A stretch of DNA of 64,000 nucleotides from Streptomyces sp. BHT-5-2 (GCF_019774615.1 NZ_CP081496.1:4402001-4466000); one strand, 5' to 3'; shown: positions 43,459-52,493, counted from the first letter of the stretch. Translations and numbers: made by a program. The notes: generated from the letters alone by a model not told the origin.

Positions 43459-43558
43459 GTCCGCTCCCTCCCCGCCGCGCGCCGCGGCTGTCCGTCCGAG
43501 CAGGGAAGAGGAAGAACTGGAAGTAGAGGTTCCGTTCTGCTCGCTCACGTGCCGGAGA

Positions 43559-44140
43559 TCACCACAGTCGGTCGATGTCTCCGGGGTGGAGGGCGATGCG
43601 GCTGTCGTGGAACGCCGTACGGGCCCGGCGGGCACGGTCGGAGAAGAAGGCGGCCATGGTGACCTTGTCGAATCCGGGAGAGTCGCTGGGGAAGGGGGCC
43701 CGGGGCGTGCCCCCGACGAGGACGGTGCCGGGCAGGTGGTGCCAGCCCGCGCTCTCGTAGAACGTCCGCAGCGGGCGGTCGCAGGTGAACAGCCCCAGGT
43801 CGTGGCCCTGGGCGGCGAGGGTCTCGCGGGCCCTGGCCACCAGGCGCCGACCGTGCCCGCGGCCGCGGGCCGCCCGGCGGGTCACCACCGTGCTCAGGCC
43901 GCCGACGGCGTAGCGCTCCCCGGCGTGGTCGATCTCCTTGGCGAGCAGGTCCAGCGCGGCGAGCACCGTCCCACCGTCCACCAGCAGCAGCGACAGCGGC
44001 CGCAGCGCGGGATCGTGGACGGGTGCGTCGTCGGGGGGTTGTACGGCGTCCTCCGACGGCCAGGCCGCTTCCTGGAGCTCACGCACCTGGGTACGGAGTT
44101 CGGCGGGGGTCACGGCTTCGGGAAAGGCGAGGATCTGCAC
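43559..44140 (-). CDS. GNAT-family N-acetyltransferase
   Basis: 193 residues. Acetyl-CoA loop is RRAARGRGHGRRLV and the later FYESAGW completes motif B. Upstream SLLLVDGG and VGGLSTVVTRR are core strands. GTG 44140 is the only well-placed start. It lies 100 nt upstream of the DUF4344 gene on the same strand and may be co-transcribed. Confidence 0.85.
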   Translation of the reverse strand: MQILAFPEAVTPAELRTQVRELQEAAWPSEDAVQPPDDAPVHDPALRPLSLLLVDGGTVLAALDLLAKEIDHAGERYAVGGLSTVVTRRAARGRGHGRRLVARARETLAAQGHDLGLFTCDRPLRTFYESAGWHHLPGTVLVGGTPRAPFPSDSPGFDKVTMAAFFSDRARRARTAFHDSRIALHPGDIDRLW

Positions 44141-44294
44141 CCGCCGATTCTGTCCCGCCGGTGGGCCGGCGGCGCAACGGGGTTTCCGGTGCCCGCCTGC
44201 TCCGGCCCTGCCGTGCCTCGTCGTGGAGCAGGTGTCCGTCGTGGGCCACGTGTCCGAAGTCCGCCGCGCGAACCGGCCGGGGAAGGATGCGGGC

Positions 44295-45473
44295 ATGCAT
44301 GCCGTCCTGCACGCGCTGTCCATCACCGGCTCGATGACCTGGGAGATCACCTGGGCACTGATCCTGGGCTTCGGACTGTCCGCCGTCGTACAGGCGGTGG
44401 TGCGCAGATTCACCGTCGTCGCGCTCCTCGGTGACGCCCGCCCGCGCACCCTGGTGCGCGCCGCCGGGCTGGGCGCGGCCTCGTCGTCCTGCTCGTACGC
44501 CGCGGTGGCGCTGGCCCGTTCACTGTTCGTCAAGGGGGCGGACTTCACCGCCGCGATGGCGTTCGAGATCGCCTCCACCAATCTCGTCGTCGAACTGGGC
44601 GTCATTCTGGCGCTGTTGATGGGATGGCAGTTCACGGTCGCCGAGTTCGTGGGCGGCCCGATCATGATCGTGGTACTGGCGGTGCTGCTGCGGCTGTTGC
44701 TGCGCGAGGCGCTGCTGCGGGAGGCACGGGCCCAGGCCGAGCGCGGGCTGGCCGGCTCGATGGAGGGGCCTGCCGCGATGGACATGTCCGTGCGGCGCCC
44801 CGGATCGTTCCTCCGCCGCCTGCTGTCCCCCGAGGGCCTCACCGCCACCGCGCACGTCTTCGTGATGGAGTGGGCGGCGATCCTGCGGGACCTGGTGATC
44901 GGCCTGCTCGTCGCCGGGGCCATCGCCGCCTGGGTGCCCGACGGCTTCTGACGGTCGTTCTTCTTCGACGGCCATCCGCTCGCGGCGAAACTGTGGGGGC
45001 CGATCGTCGGTCCGCTGGTCGCGATGGCCTCGTTCGTCTGCTCCATCGGCAACGTGCCGCTCGCGGTGGTGCTGTGGAAGGGCGGGATCAGCTTCGGCGG
45101 GGTGGTGGCGTTCGTCTTCGCCGATCTGCTGATACTGCCGATTCTCGCCATCTACCGGAAGTGCTACGGCACTCGGACCGCACTGTTCCTGCTCGGCACC
45201 TTCTATGTCGCGATCGTGGTCGCCGGGTACGTCGTGGAGTTCGCCTTCGGCGGGCTCGGCCCCGTCCCCGACCAGGCCCGGGCACGGCTCCCGCAGGAGG
45301 GCACCAGCTGGAACCACACCACGTGGCTCAATGTCGCCTTCCTCGTGGCGGCCGCGGCACTGCTGGTGCGGTTCTTCCGCACCGGTGGCCGGGACATGCT
45401 GCGCATGATGGGCGGCGCGCCCGCCACCGGCCACCATCACGGCGGAGGGAACGCGGGGCCAGACCGTTCCTGA
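44295..45473 (+). pseudogene. Permease (DUF318/YraQ-like) interrupted by in-frame TGA
   Basis: A 392-codon reading frame encodes a DUF318-type permease: SITGSMTWEITWALILGF and RAAGLGAASSSCSYAAVALARSLF in the first half, FFDGHPLAAKLWGPIVGPL and SFVCSIGNVPLAVVLWKGG in the second, matching the two conserved Cys-containing loops of the family. Both halves are intact and in the same frame, but codon 219 (44949-44951) is TGA. Homologous sequence has a Trp-like position there (VPDGF-stop-RSFFFDG), so a single TGG to TGA change explains it. The context TGA-C is leaky, so some readthrough is possible. Either a recent pseudogene, a sequencing error or recoding. Confidence 0.8.
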
Positions 45474-45475
45474 AG

Positions 45476-45913
45476 TGGGCTTCAGGCCTCGTCCGGGACG
45501 AACTCGCCCACCGGTCCGGCGACCGCCTCCCGATCACCGCCGCCCCCCCCGACGGCCCCTGCCCGGTCAGCGCCAGCCGCACCCAACTCGCCCGCGTCCT
45601 GGGCAACCTCGTCGACAACGCCCAGCGCCACGCCGGGTCGGCCGTCCGCGTCGCCGTACGCCAAGAGGCCGCCGGCACGGTCGCCCTGGACGTCACCGAC
45701 GACGGCCCCGGGGTCCCACCGGCCGACCGGGAGCGGGTCTTCACCCGTTTCATCCGTCTCGACGACGCCCGCTCCCGGGACGAGGGCGGGGCCGGCCTGG
45801 GCCTGGGGATCGTCCGGGACGTCGTCCACCGGCACGGCGGCCGCATCGAGGTCGGCGAAGCCGACGGTGGCGGCGCGCGCTTCACGGTCACCCTGCCGAA
45901 CGCGTCCGATTGA
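45476..45913 (+). pseudogene. C-terminal remnant of a histidine kinase
   Basis: About 145 residues encode only the ATPase domain: ARVLGNLVDNAQRHAG (N-box), DVTDDGPGVPP (G1), VFTRFIRLDD (F-box) and GAGLGLGIVRDVVHRHGG (G2). There is no sensor, HAMP or phosphorylation domain and no suitable start; the frame opens just past the permease stop. Seems to be the tail left by a deletion joined to the permease gene, both now damaged. Confidence 0.75.
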
Positions 45914-45949
45914 CGACAGGGCCTGGGGGTCGGCGCAGCCGCCGGTGGG

Positions 45950-46390
45950 TCAGCAGCCCGGGCGGCTCTTGATCTGCAGGCCGGGGCGGCGGCGGTGGAC
46001 CGTGAGGTAGGCCAGGCCGTCCCGGCCCGCGGTCACGCTGCGGCGGGACCCGCGGGGCAGCCACAGCAGGCCGCCCTCGGCGAGCGGCTGCCGGCCGTCT
46101 TCCGCCTCCACGGTGCCGTCGCCGGACACGACGTAGAGGAGCACATCGAGGTCCGGCTCGACGTGGGTGTCGATACGGCCCCGGGGCGGGATCCGGACGA
46201 CATTGGCGTCGAGCTGGCGGCCGGACTCGGCCAGGCGCCACAGCACACCGGACGGTACCGGTGGCTCGGCGGCGACCTGCCGGGCGTCGCAGAGCAGCAG
46301 CGGTGCCGGGGCACCTGCGGGCGCGGCGCCGCCGGGAGTACCGGAGTTGTCGGGGGTGTCGGCGCCGCCGGTGTGCGGGGCGTCAGCCAT
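45950..46390 (-). CDS. Cupin-fold protein
   Basis: 146 residues with one cupin domain. RIPPRGRIDTHVEPDLDVLLYVVSGDG and LLWLPRGSRRSVTAG match cupin motifs 1 and 2, though with one His in motif 1 (THVEPDLD) rather than two. The N-terminus is low-complexity. Divergent from nsrR, with a GC-poor intergenic region (centred on ATACGTAT at 46534-46541); a target of NsrR is conceivable but no clear site is present. Confidence 0.78.
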   Translation of the reverse strand: MADAPHTGGADTPDNSGTPGGAAPAGAPAPLLLCDARQVAAEPPVPSGVLWRLAESGRQLDANVVRIPPRGRIDTHVEPDLDVLLYVVSGDGTVEAEDGRQPLAEGGLLWLPRGSRRSVTAGRDGLAYLTVHRRRPGLQIKSRPGC

Positions 46391-46557
46391 CGATGGTCAC
46401 CATCCGTCGCGTGTCCTGTGGTGCGCATGGTCCATGCGGTCCGTACGCGTCCCTTCCTACTCCCGGGCGCCCCGCGGCACCAACGGCGCCGCGTCGCTCC
46501 GCCGGAACCCACCCTCCCGAATGCGAACCTTACATACGTATTTGCTACCGTCGTGGC

Positions 46558-47001
46558 GTGCGGCTGACAAAGTTCACTGATCTGGCACTCCGCGCCGTGA
46601 TGCGCCTGGCCGTCGCGGAGCCGGGCACCCCGCTGACCACCCGCGAGGTGGCCGAGGCGATGGACGTGCCGTACACCCACATGGCGAAGGCGATCAGTCG
46701 ACTCCAGCACCTCGGCGTGGTCGAGGCCCGCCGGGGCCGCGGCGGCGGGCTGGAGCTCACCGGTCTGGGGCACCGGGCGTCGGTGGGCTGGCTGGTGCGC
46801 GAACTGGAGGGCGAGGACGAGGTCGTCGCCTGCGAGGGCGACCCGCCGTGCCCGCTGCGCGCGGCCTGCCGGCTCCGCCGGGCGCTGGCCGAGGCGCAGG
46901 AGGCGTTTTACGCCACGCTCGACCCGCTGACGGTGTCCGAGGTCGTGGCGTCGCCCACCGGCCCGGTGCTGGTCAGCCTCACCGGCCGCCGCCCCGACTG
47001 A
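46558..47001 (+). CDS. nsrR: NsrR, nitric-oxide-sensing Rrf2 repressor
   Basis: 147-residue Rrf2 winged-helix protein with three Cys, 92, 98 and 104 (CEGDPPCPLRAAC, C-x5-C-x5-C). Asp8 lies in TKFTDLAL. In Streptomyces coelicolor NsrR the [4Fe-4S] cluster is held by three Cys with the same spacing and by Asp8, so this is a close match. GTG 46558 is chosen since it puts the Asp at position 8. The hmp gene with an NsrR-type operator is directly downstream. Confidence 0.92.
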   Translation: MRLTKFTDLALRAVMRLAVAEPGTPLTTREVAEAMDVPYTHMAKAISRLQHLGVVEARRGRGGGLELTGLGHRASVGWLVRELEGEDEVVACEGDPPCPLRAACRLRRALAEAQEAFYATLDPLTVSEVVASPTGPVLVSLTGRRPD

Positions 47002-47090
47002 CCGGCCGCCGCACCACTGCACCACCGCGCCCCGCTCCGGGGCGTACCCCAGGTCCGCCCCTGCCCCAGGGCGGCCCACCCCGGGGCATA

Positions 47091-47113
47091 AATTGGTAGA
47101 TCATCTACGAGTT
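47091..47113. promoter_or_regulatory. NsrR-type operator upstream of hmp
   Basis: Two 11-nt arms around one C: AATTGGTAGAT (47091-47101) and ATCTACGAGTT (47103-47113); 9 of 11 positions are complementary. The 11-1-11 form and the AATTGGTAGAT arm fit what is known for S. coelicolor NsrR sites at hmpA genes. It lies 15 nt before the hmp GTG, so it would block transcription. Confidence 0.8.
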
Positions 47114-47127
47114 ATCGGAGGTGGCTC

Positions 47128-48351
47128 GTGCTCAGCGAGCAGTCCGCACCCGTCGTCAAGGAAACCCTGCCGGTCGTCGGCGCGGCCATCGAGGAGATCA
47201 CCGCGCTCTTCTACCAAAAGCTGTTCGAGGCCCGTCCGGAACTGTTGCGCGACCTCTTCAACCGCGGCAACCAGGCCAACGGCGAGCAGCGGCAGGCCCT
47301 GGCGGGCTCCATCGCCGCCTTCGCCGGCATGCTGCTGGACCACCCCGACGCCCGCCCCGACGCGATGCTCGCCCGGATCGCACACAAACACGCCTCGCTC
47401 GGCGTCACCTCGGACCAGTACAAGATCGTCAACGAGCATCTGCTCGCCGCGGTCGCCGACGTCCTCGGAGAGGCCGTCACGCCGGAGGTCGCGGCCGCCT
47501 GGGACGAGGTCTACTGGCTGATGGCCAACGCGCTGATAGCCGTCGAGGCCCGGCTCTACGAACAGCACGGCACCCCCGAGGGCGGGACCTGGCAGGCCAT
47601 GAGGGTCGTCGCCCGGCACCAGGAGACCCCGGACACCCTCGCGCTCACCCTGCGCCCGGCCGACGGCACCCCGGCCCGCGCCTTCCGGCCCGGCCAGTAC
47701 GTCAGCGTGCAGGCCGAACTCCCCGACGGCGCGCGGCAGATCCGCCAGTACAGCCTGTCGTCCGCGCCGGGGGCCCCGGAGTGGCGGATCACCGTGAAGC
47801 GCGTCCGCGCGGCGGCCGGGCCGGCCGGCGAGGTGTCCTCCTGGCTGCACGAGGAGGCCCGCGTCGGCGAGGTGCTCGCCGTCTCCGCGCCGTTCGGCGA
47901 TCTGACGCTGCCGGACGGCGACGGCCCGCTGCTGCTGGCCTCCGCCGGCATCGGCGGCACCCCCATGCTCGCCATGCTGCACCACCTGGCCGCCACCGAC
48001 TCGTCCCGGCGGGTCGTCGTCGTGCACGCCGACCGCTCCCCGGCCGACCACGCGCACCGCGACGAACTGCGCCGGCTGGTCGGCACGCTGCGCCATGGCT
48101 CGTTGCACCTGTGGTACGAGGAAGCGGACCACCGGGCGGCCGCGGACGGCGCCGGTCCGGCTCCGGCGGTCGTGTCCGCCGGCCGCGCCGACCTCGGCGA
48201 ACTGCCGCTGCCCGACGGCGTCACCGCCTATCTGTGCGGCCCCCTGCCCTTCATGCGCAGCCTGCGGGGCGACCTGCTCCGCCGCGGGGTCGCACCGCGG
48301 GCAGTCCACTACGAGGTGTTCGGCCCCGACCTCTGGCTGGCGCAGCAGTAG
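47128..48351 (+). CDS. hmp: Flavohemoglobin, NO dioxygenase
   Basis: 407 residues: N-terminal globin (1-140), FAD domain and NAD domain. The globin has Tyr29 (B10), Phe44 (CD1, LFNRGNQ) and proximal His88 (IAHKHASLGV), all as in E. coli Hmp. FAD binding RQYSLSSAP and NAD region ASAGIGGTPMLAML, plus terminal CGPLPFM. Oxidises NO to nitrate. GTG 47128 follows GGAGGTGGC. Directly behind the NsrR operator, so NO-inducible. Confidence 0.95.
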   Translation: MLSEQSAPVVKETLPVVGAAIEEITALFYQKLFEARPELLRDLFNRGNQANGEQRQALAGSIAAFAGMLLDHPDARPDAMLARIAHKHASLGVTSDQYKIVNEHLLAAVADVLGEAVTPEVAAAWDEVYWLMANALIAVEARLYEQHGTPEGGTWQAMRVVARHQETPDTLALTLRPADGTPARAFRPGQYVSVQAELPDGARQIRQYSLSSAPGAPEWRITVKRVRAAAGPAGEVSSWLHEEARVGEVLAVSAPFGDLTLPDGDGPLLLASAGIGGTPMLAMLHHLAATDSSRRVVVVHADRSPADHAHRDELRRLVGTLRHGSLHLWYEEADHRAAADGAGPAPAVVSAGRADLGELPLPDGVTAYLCGPLPFMRSLRGDLLRRGVAPRAVHYEVFGPDLWLAQQ

Positions 48352-48360
48352 TCCGCGCCC

Positions 48361-48616
48361 CCGGGGTCACCGTCCCCCTCGGCCTGGGCATCGGCCGTCT
48401 CGTCTTCCCGTCATCGCCCCGACCGCCGTCGCCGCGGTGCTGCCGGCCGTCCGACTCGCCGCCGTCCGGCCGGTGCTCGACCGCCGATCGGACCGGGTGC
48501 TCACCGGCGAGACGCTCCCCCGGTCCCGGGCCCGCCTCGTCTACATCGCCTGCGAACTCGTCAAGGTCGTCGCGCTGCTCGCACTCGGAATCACGGTCCT
48601 GGGGACGGCGGTCTGA
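48361..48616 (+). pseudogene. Frameshifted remnant of a small membrane protein
   Basis: TVPLGLGIGRLVFP reads in one frame up to about 48410; the next frame gives VIAPTAVAAVLPAVRLAAVRPVL and then two hydrophobic stretches ending LVKVVALLALGITVLGTAV. Joining them needs one missing nucleotide near 48405-48412. There is no start codon upstream, so both ends seem damaged. No family known. Confidence 0.35.
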
Positions 48617-48678
48617 GGCAGCGGCCGGGCACCGGCAAAGCCGTTGACGATCCGGAGTACTCGGGATTTCCTTCTCCG

Positions 48679-49119
48679 ATGTCCGATCTTCGATTCCTCC
48701 AGCCGGTCACCGACGACGAACTCACCGACTGGCAGCACGTCCACAACACGATCATCCCCACCCATCTGCTGTCCCTGGACGACGTACGGGAACGGTCCCG
48801 GCGGCACCGTCTGGAGGTCGCCTACCTCGGCGACGAGCTGGTGGGCTGCAGCACGGTGCGCCCACCGGAGGACGACACCCGTACGGCGACGGTCATCGCC
48901 CGTGTGCTCGCCGCCCACCGCGGGCGCGGCTTCGGGGCGGAGCTCTACGCCCGCGGACTGGACCGGGCCCGGGAATCGGGAGCGCAGGTCGTCGAGACCG
49001 TCGTCCTGTCGTCGAACGAGGACGGCCTGCGGTTCGCGCAACAGCACGGCTTCGTCGAACTGGAACGCTATGTGCTGCCGGGCGAGACCGTCCCCTGGAT
49101 CGACCTGCGGCTGAGCTGA
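48679..49119 (+). CDS. GNAT-family N-acetyltransferase
   Basis: 146 residues with ARVLAAHRGRGFGAELYARGLDRAR as the acetyl-CoA-binding loop and SSNEDGLRFAQQHGFVELERY after it. Preceded by TTGACGA-like promoter sequence at 48643; independent small gene. Confidence 0.88.
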   Translation: MSDLRFLQPVTDDELTDWQHVHNTIIPTHLLSLDDVRERSRRHRLEVAYLGDELVGCSTVRPPEDDTRTATVIARVLAAHRGRGFGAELYARGLDRARESGAQVVETVVLSSNEDGLRFAQQHGFVELERYVLPGETVPWIDLRLS

Positions 49120-49167
49120 CCCGATCGGGCGACGCGTCGCCGCGTACGTCGCTGCTTGAATGCCCGC

Positions 49168-49530
49168 ATGAGCTTCTTCGTACGTGCGCGGTTCGACGTC
49201 CGGGACGAACAGCGGGAGGAATTCGAGAAGTTGGCGTGCGCCCTGCGCGAGCTGGCGGAGGCGGAACCGGGCACGCTCGTCTACCGGTGGTTCTCGGCCG
49301 GCGCCGGCAGGTATCTGGTCCTGGAGGAGTACGCCGACACGGCCGCGGCCATGGCGCACCAGAAGCGCGCGGCGCAACTCCTGGCCCGGGTCGGGGCGTG
49401 TGCGGAGCTGGCCTTCGCCGAACTCCACGGCGAGATCGGCCCCGGGATCCGGGAGTGGGTGCACGAGCATCCGCAGGCGACGGTGTACCCGGAGTGGACG
49501 GGCGACCGCACGCCGTCCGGCAGCCGGTGA
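49168..49530 (+). CDS. ABM-fold monooxygenase-like protein
   Basis: 120-residue protein of the antibiotic-biosynthesis-monooxygenase/dimeric alpha-beta barrel fold (FVRARFDVRDEQREEFEKLACAL, EPGTLVYRWFSAGAGRYLVLEEYADTAAAMAHQ). A second ATG at 49156 is in frame. Usually dimeric; acts on quinones, heme or small molecules. No pathway link is visible. Confidence 0.83.
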   Translation: MSFFVRARFDVRDEQREEFEKLACALRELAEAEPGTLVYRWFSAGAGRYLVLEEYADTAAAMAHQKRAAQLLARVGACAELAFAELHGEIGPGIREWVHEHPQATVYPEWTGDRTPSGSR

Positions 49531-49550
49531 CAGGGGCGTAGGAACGGCCA

Positions 49551-49598
49551 GGGCCGGGAAGGGCCATCGGCACGGGGAGACCCGGCCCTTCCCGGCCC
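49551..49598. terminator. Perfect 15-bp hairpin
   Basis: GGGCCGGGAAGGGCC (49551-49565) is exactly complementary to 49584-49598. It ends the ABM gene and precedes the DevS-like kinase promoter. A regulatory role for its GGGCC halves cannot be excluded. Confidence 0.65.
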
Positions 49599-49631
49599 GA
49601 CCATCGTCGGCCGGTGGCAGGCGCGGCCCGC

Positions 49632-49647
49632 AGGGCCGAACAGCCCT
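49632..49647. promoter_or_regulatory. OsdR/DevR-like box upstream of the kinase gene
   Basis: AGGGCCGAACAGCCCT is an imperfect copy of a palindrome seen at two more places nearby (52409, 53956). A weaker GGGACCGGTCTCCC lies at 49695. Position is about 160 nt before the kinase start. Confidence 0.55.
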
Positions 49648-49802
49648 CTCCCGGCCGGCGATCGACCCTCGTCGCGGGGACCACCGGGCCCTGCGGGACC
49701 GGTCTCCCCGGTGGCCGATCGGCATCCGTGCCCGCCGGCCCGGCCCTGATGATCACGTACGCTGCCGGACAGACGTACGGGATCTTTGGGAGCAGCACGG
49801 TC

Positions 49803-51524
49803 ATGTCCGAATCGCAGCAGTACGTACCGGCCGCGGGCGGCCCGCAGGGGCCGCAGCTCCGTGAGCCGGACCGGGTGCGCAGCCTGCTCGACGCGGTGAT
49901 GGGCCTGGGCCGGGGGCTGGAACTCCCGCAGGTGCTGCGGGGCATCGTGGAGGCGGCGGTCACCCTCACCGACGCGGAATACGGGGCACTGGGGGTGGTC
50001 GGCGACGGACAGTTGGCGCAGTTCCTGCCCGTGGGCATGTCGGACGAGCTGATCGGGCTGATCGGCCGGACGCCGTGCGGCCACGGCACCCTCGGGGAGC
50101 TGATCCGCAATCCCGCGCCGCTGCGGCTCACCGACCTGTCCAGGCATCCGCACAGCTACGGCTTTCCGGCCAACCACCCGCCGATGCGGACCTTCCTCGG
50201 GGTGCCGGTCCGGGTACGCGACGAGGTGTTCGGCAATCTCTACCTCACCGAGAAGCGGGGCGGCGGCTCGTTCGACGAGGACGACGAGGCGGTGGTGACC
50301 ACCCTGTCCATCGCCGCGGGGGTGGCGATCGACAACGCCCGTATGTACCACGAGAGTCGGCGCCGGGAGCGGTGGTTGGAGGCGCTGGGCGAGATCACCC
50401 GCAGTCTGCTGTCCGGTACGGACGCCGACGACGTGCTGCGGCTGATCGCCGAGCGGGCGCGGGAGGTCGCCGGTGCGGACTGCGCGGCGATCCTGCTGCC
50501 GTCTGCCGCGTCCGCGGAACAGTTGACGGTGTCGGTGGCGTGCGGGACGGGCGCGAGCCGGATCGTCGGGCTGCGGGTGCCGGCCGACGGCTCGCTGCCC
50601 GGTATGGCGGTGCGCAGCGGCCGGCCGGTGGTCACCGCGGATCTGCGGGCCGACCCGCGGGCGTATCTGCTCGGTTCGGACGCCGGCGGCGGGAGCGGGG
50701 ACGCGCTGGACGGGGAGGCCGCGGGCCACGGCACGGCATACGGGCCGGCCGTCGCCGTCCCGCTCCAGGTGGACACCGGCCGTGGCGCCCTGCGGCTGAG
50801 CCGCCTGACCGGCCGGCCGGCGTTCGACGACGCCGAGGTCACCCTGATATCGGGCTTCGCCGACCAGGCCGTGATCGCCCTGGAACTCGCCCGCCGACGG
50901 GCCGAGTCGGAGGAGCTGACGGTCCTCCACGACCGCGACCGGATCGCCCGCGATCTGCACGACCTCGCCATCCAGCGGCTGTTCGCCACCGGTATCACGC
51001 TACAGAGCGCGACCCGGCTGATCGAGCGGCCGGAGGCGGCCGATCGGGTCGGGCGCGCGGTGAACGACCTGGACACCACCATAAAGATCATCCGGTCCAC
51101 GATCTTCGGGCTGCGGTCGACCGGAGACGACAGGGGCGGCCGGGGGCTGCGCCGGGACCTCACCGAGACCGTGCAGCGGGCGGCCGGACCGCTCGGCTTC
51201 ACCCCGGCGTTGCGGATCGAGGGCCCGGTGGACGCCGCGGTCCCCGACGAACTGGCCGGGCATCTGCTGGCGGTGGCCGCCGAGGCCCTCAGCAACGCCG
51301 CCCGGCACGCCGGCGCCCGCAGCCTGGACGTGGCCGTGGCGGTGACCGCGGACGAGCTGGCGCTGACGGTGACGGACGACGGGGTGGGGGTCGGAGCGGC
51401 CGCGCACACCGGGGGCCTGGCCAACATGCGGGCCCGCGCCGCGATGCACGGCGGCCGGCTGGCCGTCGAGGCGCCGGAGGGCGGCGGCACCCGCATCGTG
51501 TGGTGCGTGCCGCTGCCCGGCTGA
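49803..51524 (+). CDS. DevS/DosT-like GAF-GAF histidine kinase
   Basis: 573 residues: GAF domain 1 (about 40-180), GAF domain 2 (about 205-355), HisKA_3 with phosphoacceptor His386 in IARDLHDLAIQRLF, and ATPase domain (EALSNAARHAGA, DDGVGVG, GGLANMRARA). GAF1 carries the family segment FPANHPPMRTFLGVPVRV then DEVFGNLYLTEK, as in mycobacterial DevS/DosT, which bind heme and sense O2, NO and CO; whether heme is bound here cannot be seen. ATG 49803; 49749 is also in frame. Pairs with the convergent response regulator. Confidence 0.9.
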   Translation: MSESQQYVPAAGGPQGPQLREPDRVRSLLDAVMGLGRGLELPQVLRGIVEAAVTLTDAEYGALGVVGDGQLAQFLPVGMSDELIGLIGRTPCGHGTLGELIRNPAPLRLTDLSRHPHSYGFPANHPPMRTFLGVPVRVRDEVFGNLYLTEKRGGGSFDEDDEAVVTTLSIAAGVAIDNARMYHESRRRERWLEALGEITRSLLSGTDADDVLRLIAERAREVAGADCAAILLPSAASAEQLTVSVACGTGASRIVGLRVPADGSLPGMAVRSGRPVVTADLRADPRAYLLGSDAGGGSGDALDGEAAGHGTAYGPAVAVPLQVDTGRGALRLSRLTGRPAFDDAEVTLISGFADQAVIALELARRRAESEELTVLHDRDRIARDLHDLAIQRLFATGITLQSATRLIERPEAADRVGRAVNDLDTTIKIIRSTIFGLRSTGDDRGGRGLRRDLTETVQRAAGPLGFTPALRIEGPVDAAVPDELAGHLLAVAAEALSNAARHAGARSLDVAVAVTADELALTVTDDGVGVGAAAHTGGLANMRARAAMHGGRLAVEAPEGGGTRIVWCVPLPG

Positions 51525-51592
51525 CCTCGCGGCGGAGGGCGCGATGACGGCCCGTCAGCCGGCCGTCGCGCCCCACGCCTGCCAGGCCGTGC

Positions 51593-52324
51593 TCACACCC
51601 GCGGCTCCTTCAGCCGTTCGGCGACCATCGCGGCCTGGACCCGGCGGCCGACGCCCAGCTTGGACAGGATCGCGGAGACCCGGTTCTTGATCGTCTTCTC
51701 GGCGAGGTACAGCCGGTCGGCTATCTGACGGTTCGTCAACCCCTCGCCGATCAGCTCCAGTACCTCCTGCTCGCGCGGGGAGAGCTTGTCGAGCACGGAC
51801 GGCGCCGCCGGCTCCTGGTCGCGGCCCGGGCCGCGCAGCCGCTCCATGACCCGCGACGCGGTGCGCGGGTCCAGCATCGACTCCCCCGCGGCGACCGTGC
51901 GGACCGCATGCACCAGTGCCGGGCCGTCGATCTGCTTGAGCACATAGCCGGCCGCCCCGGCCATGATGGCGTCGAAGAGCGCCTCGTCGTCGTCGAAGGA
52001 CGTCAGCATCAGACAGGCCAGCTCCGGCACCCGGGCCCGCAGCTCCCGGCAGACCCCGATCCCCTCGTGGTCGCCGTCGGGCCCGTCCGTACCGCCCAGC
52101 CGCACGTCGAGGACGGCCACCTGGGGCCGGACCACCGGCACCCGGGCGAGGGCCTGGCGGGCGTCCCCCGCCTCCCCCACCACCTCGATGTCGTCCTCCG
52201 CCTCCAGGAGGTCCCGGACGCCACGGCGCACCACCTCGTGGTCGTCGAGGATGAAGACCCGCAGCGGCGCGTCCGGTCCGGCTGCGGACGGGGCGGGGGC
52301 GGACGGGACGGGGTGCTGGTTCAT
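51593..52324 (-). CDS. DevR/OsdR-like NarL-type response regulator
   Basis: 243 residues: Pro/Ala-rich lead, receiver domain (FILDDHEVVRRGVRDLL, VAVLDVRLGG with phosphoacceptor Asp, LKQIDG) and LuxR HTH (LSPREQEVLELIGEGLTNRQIADRLYLAEKTIKNRVS; segments only as landmarks). LYLAEKTIKNRVS is the DevR-type recognition helix. Convergent with the DevS-like kinase and divergent from the globin-reductase gene, with two GGGCC palindromes in between. Confidence 0.9.
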   Translation of the reverse strand: MNQHPVPSAPAPSAAGPDAPLRVFILDDHEVVRRGVRDLLEAEDDIEVVGEAGDARQALARVPVVRPQVAVLDVRLGGTDGPDGDHEGIGVCRELRARVPELACLMLTSFDDDEALFDAIMAGAAGYVLKQIDGPALVHAVRTVAAGESMLDPRTASRVMERLRGPGRDQEPAAPSVLDKLSPREQEVLELIGEGLTNRQIADRLYLAEKTIKNRVSAILSKLGVGRRVQAAMVAERLKEPRV

Positions 52325-52408
52325 GCGTTCTCGCTCTGTGGTTCTTCGCGGTTCGGCCGGGCGCAACGGGCCCGACCACGAGGCTCGTCCGCCCCGGCGG
52401 CCGGCGCA

Positions 52409-52449
52409 AGGGCCGAACGGCCCTGGGGAATCGGGGCCCTTCGGGCAGG
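52409..52449. promoter_or_regulatory. Two OsdR/DevR-like boxes between regulator and globin gene
   Basis: AGGGCCGAACGGCCCT (52409-52424) has 6-bp complementary arms AGGGCC/GGCCCT around GAAC. A second, weaker palindrome with core GCCCTTCGGGC lies at 52436-52446. Located 45-85 nt before the globin-reductase ATG and 85-125 nt from the regulator ATG, so both genes could be under this site. Confidence 0.65.
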
Positions 52450-52493
52450 GTACGGCGTTGCGATACTGACGCCCCCCGTCAGGAGGTCGTCCC

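Noticed and set aside
44949..44951. Selenocysteine at the TGA of the permease
   Set aside because: No selenoprotein family match and no SECIS-like hairpin right after it; a Trp to stop change is simpler.
46531..46545. NsrR operator in front of nsrR around ATACGTAT
   Set aside because: The 8-bp palindrome is there, but the 11-1-11 arms do not match the site at hmp.
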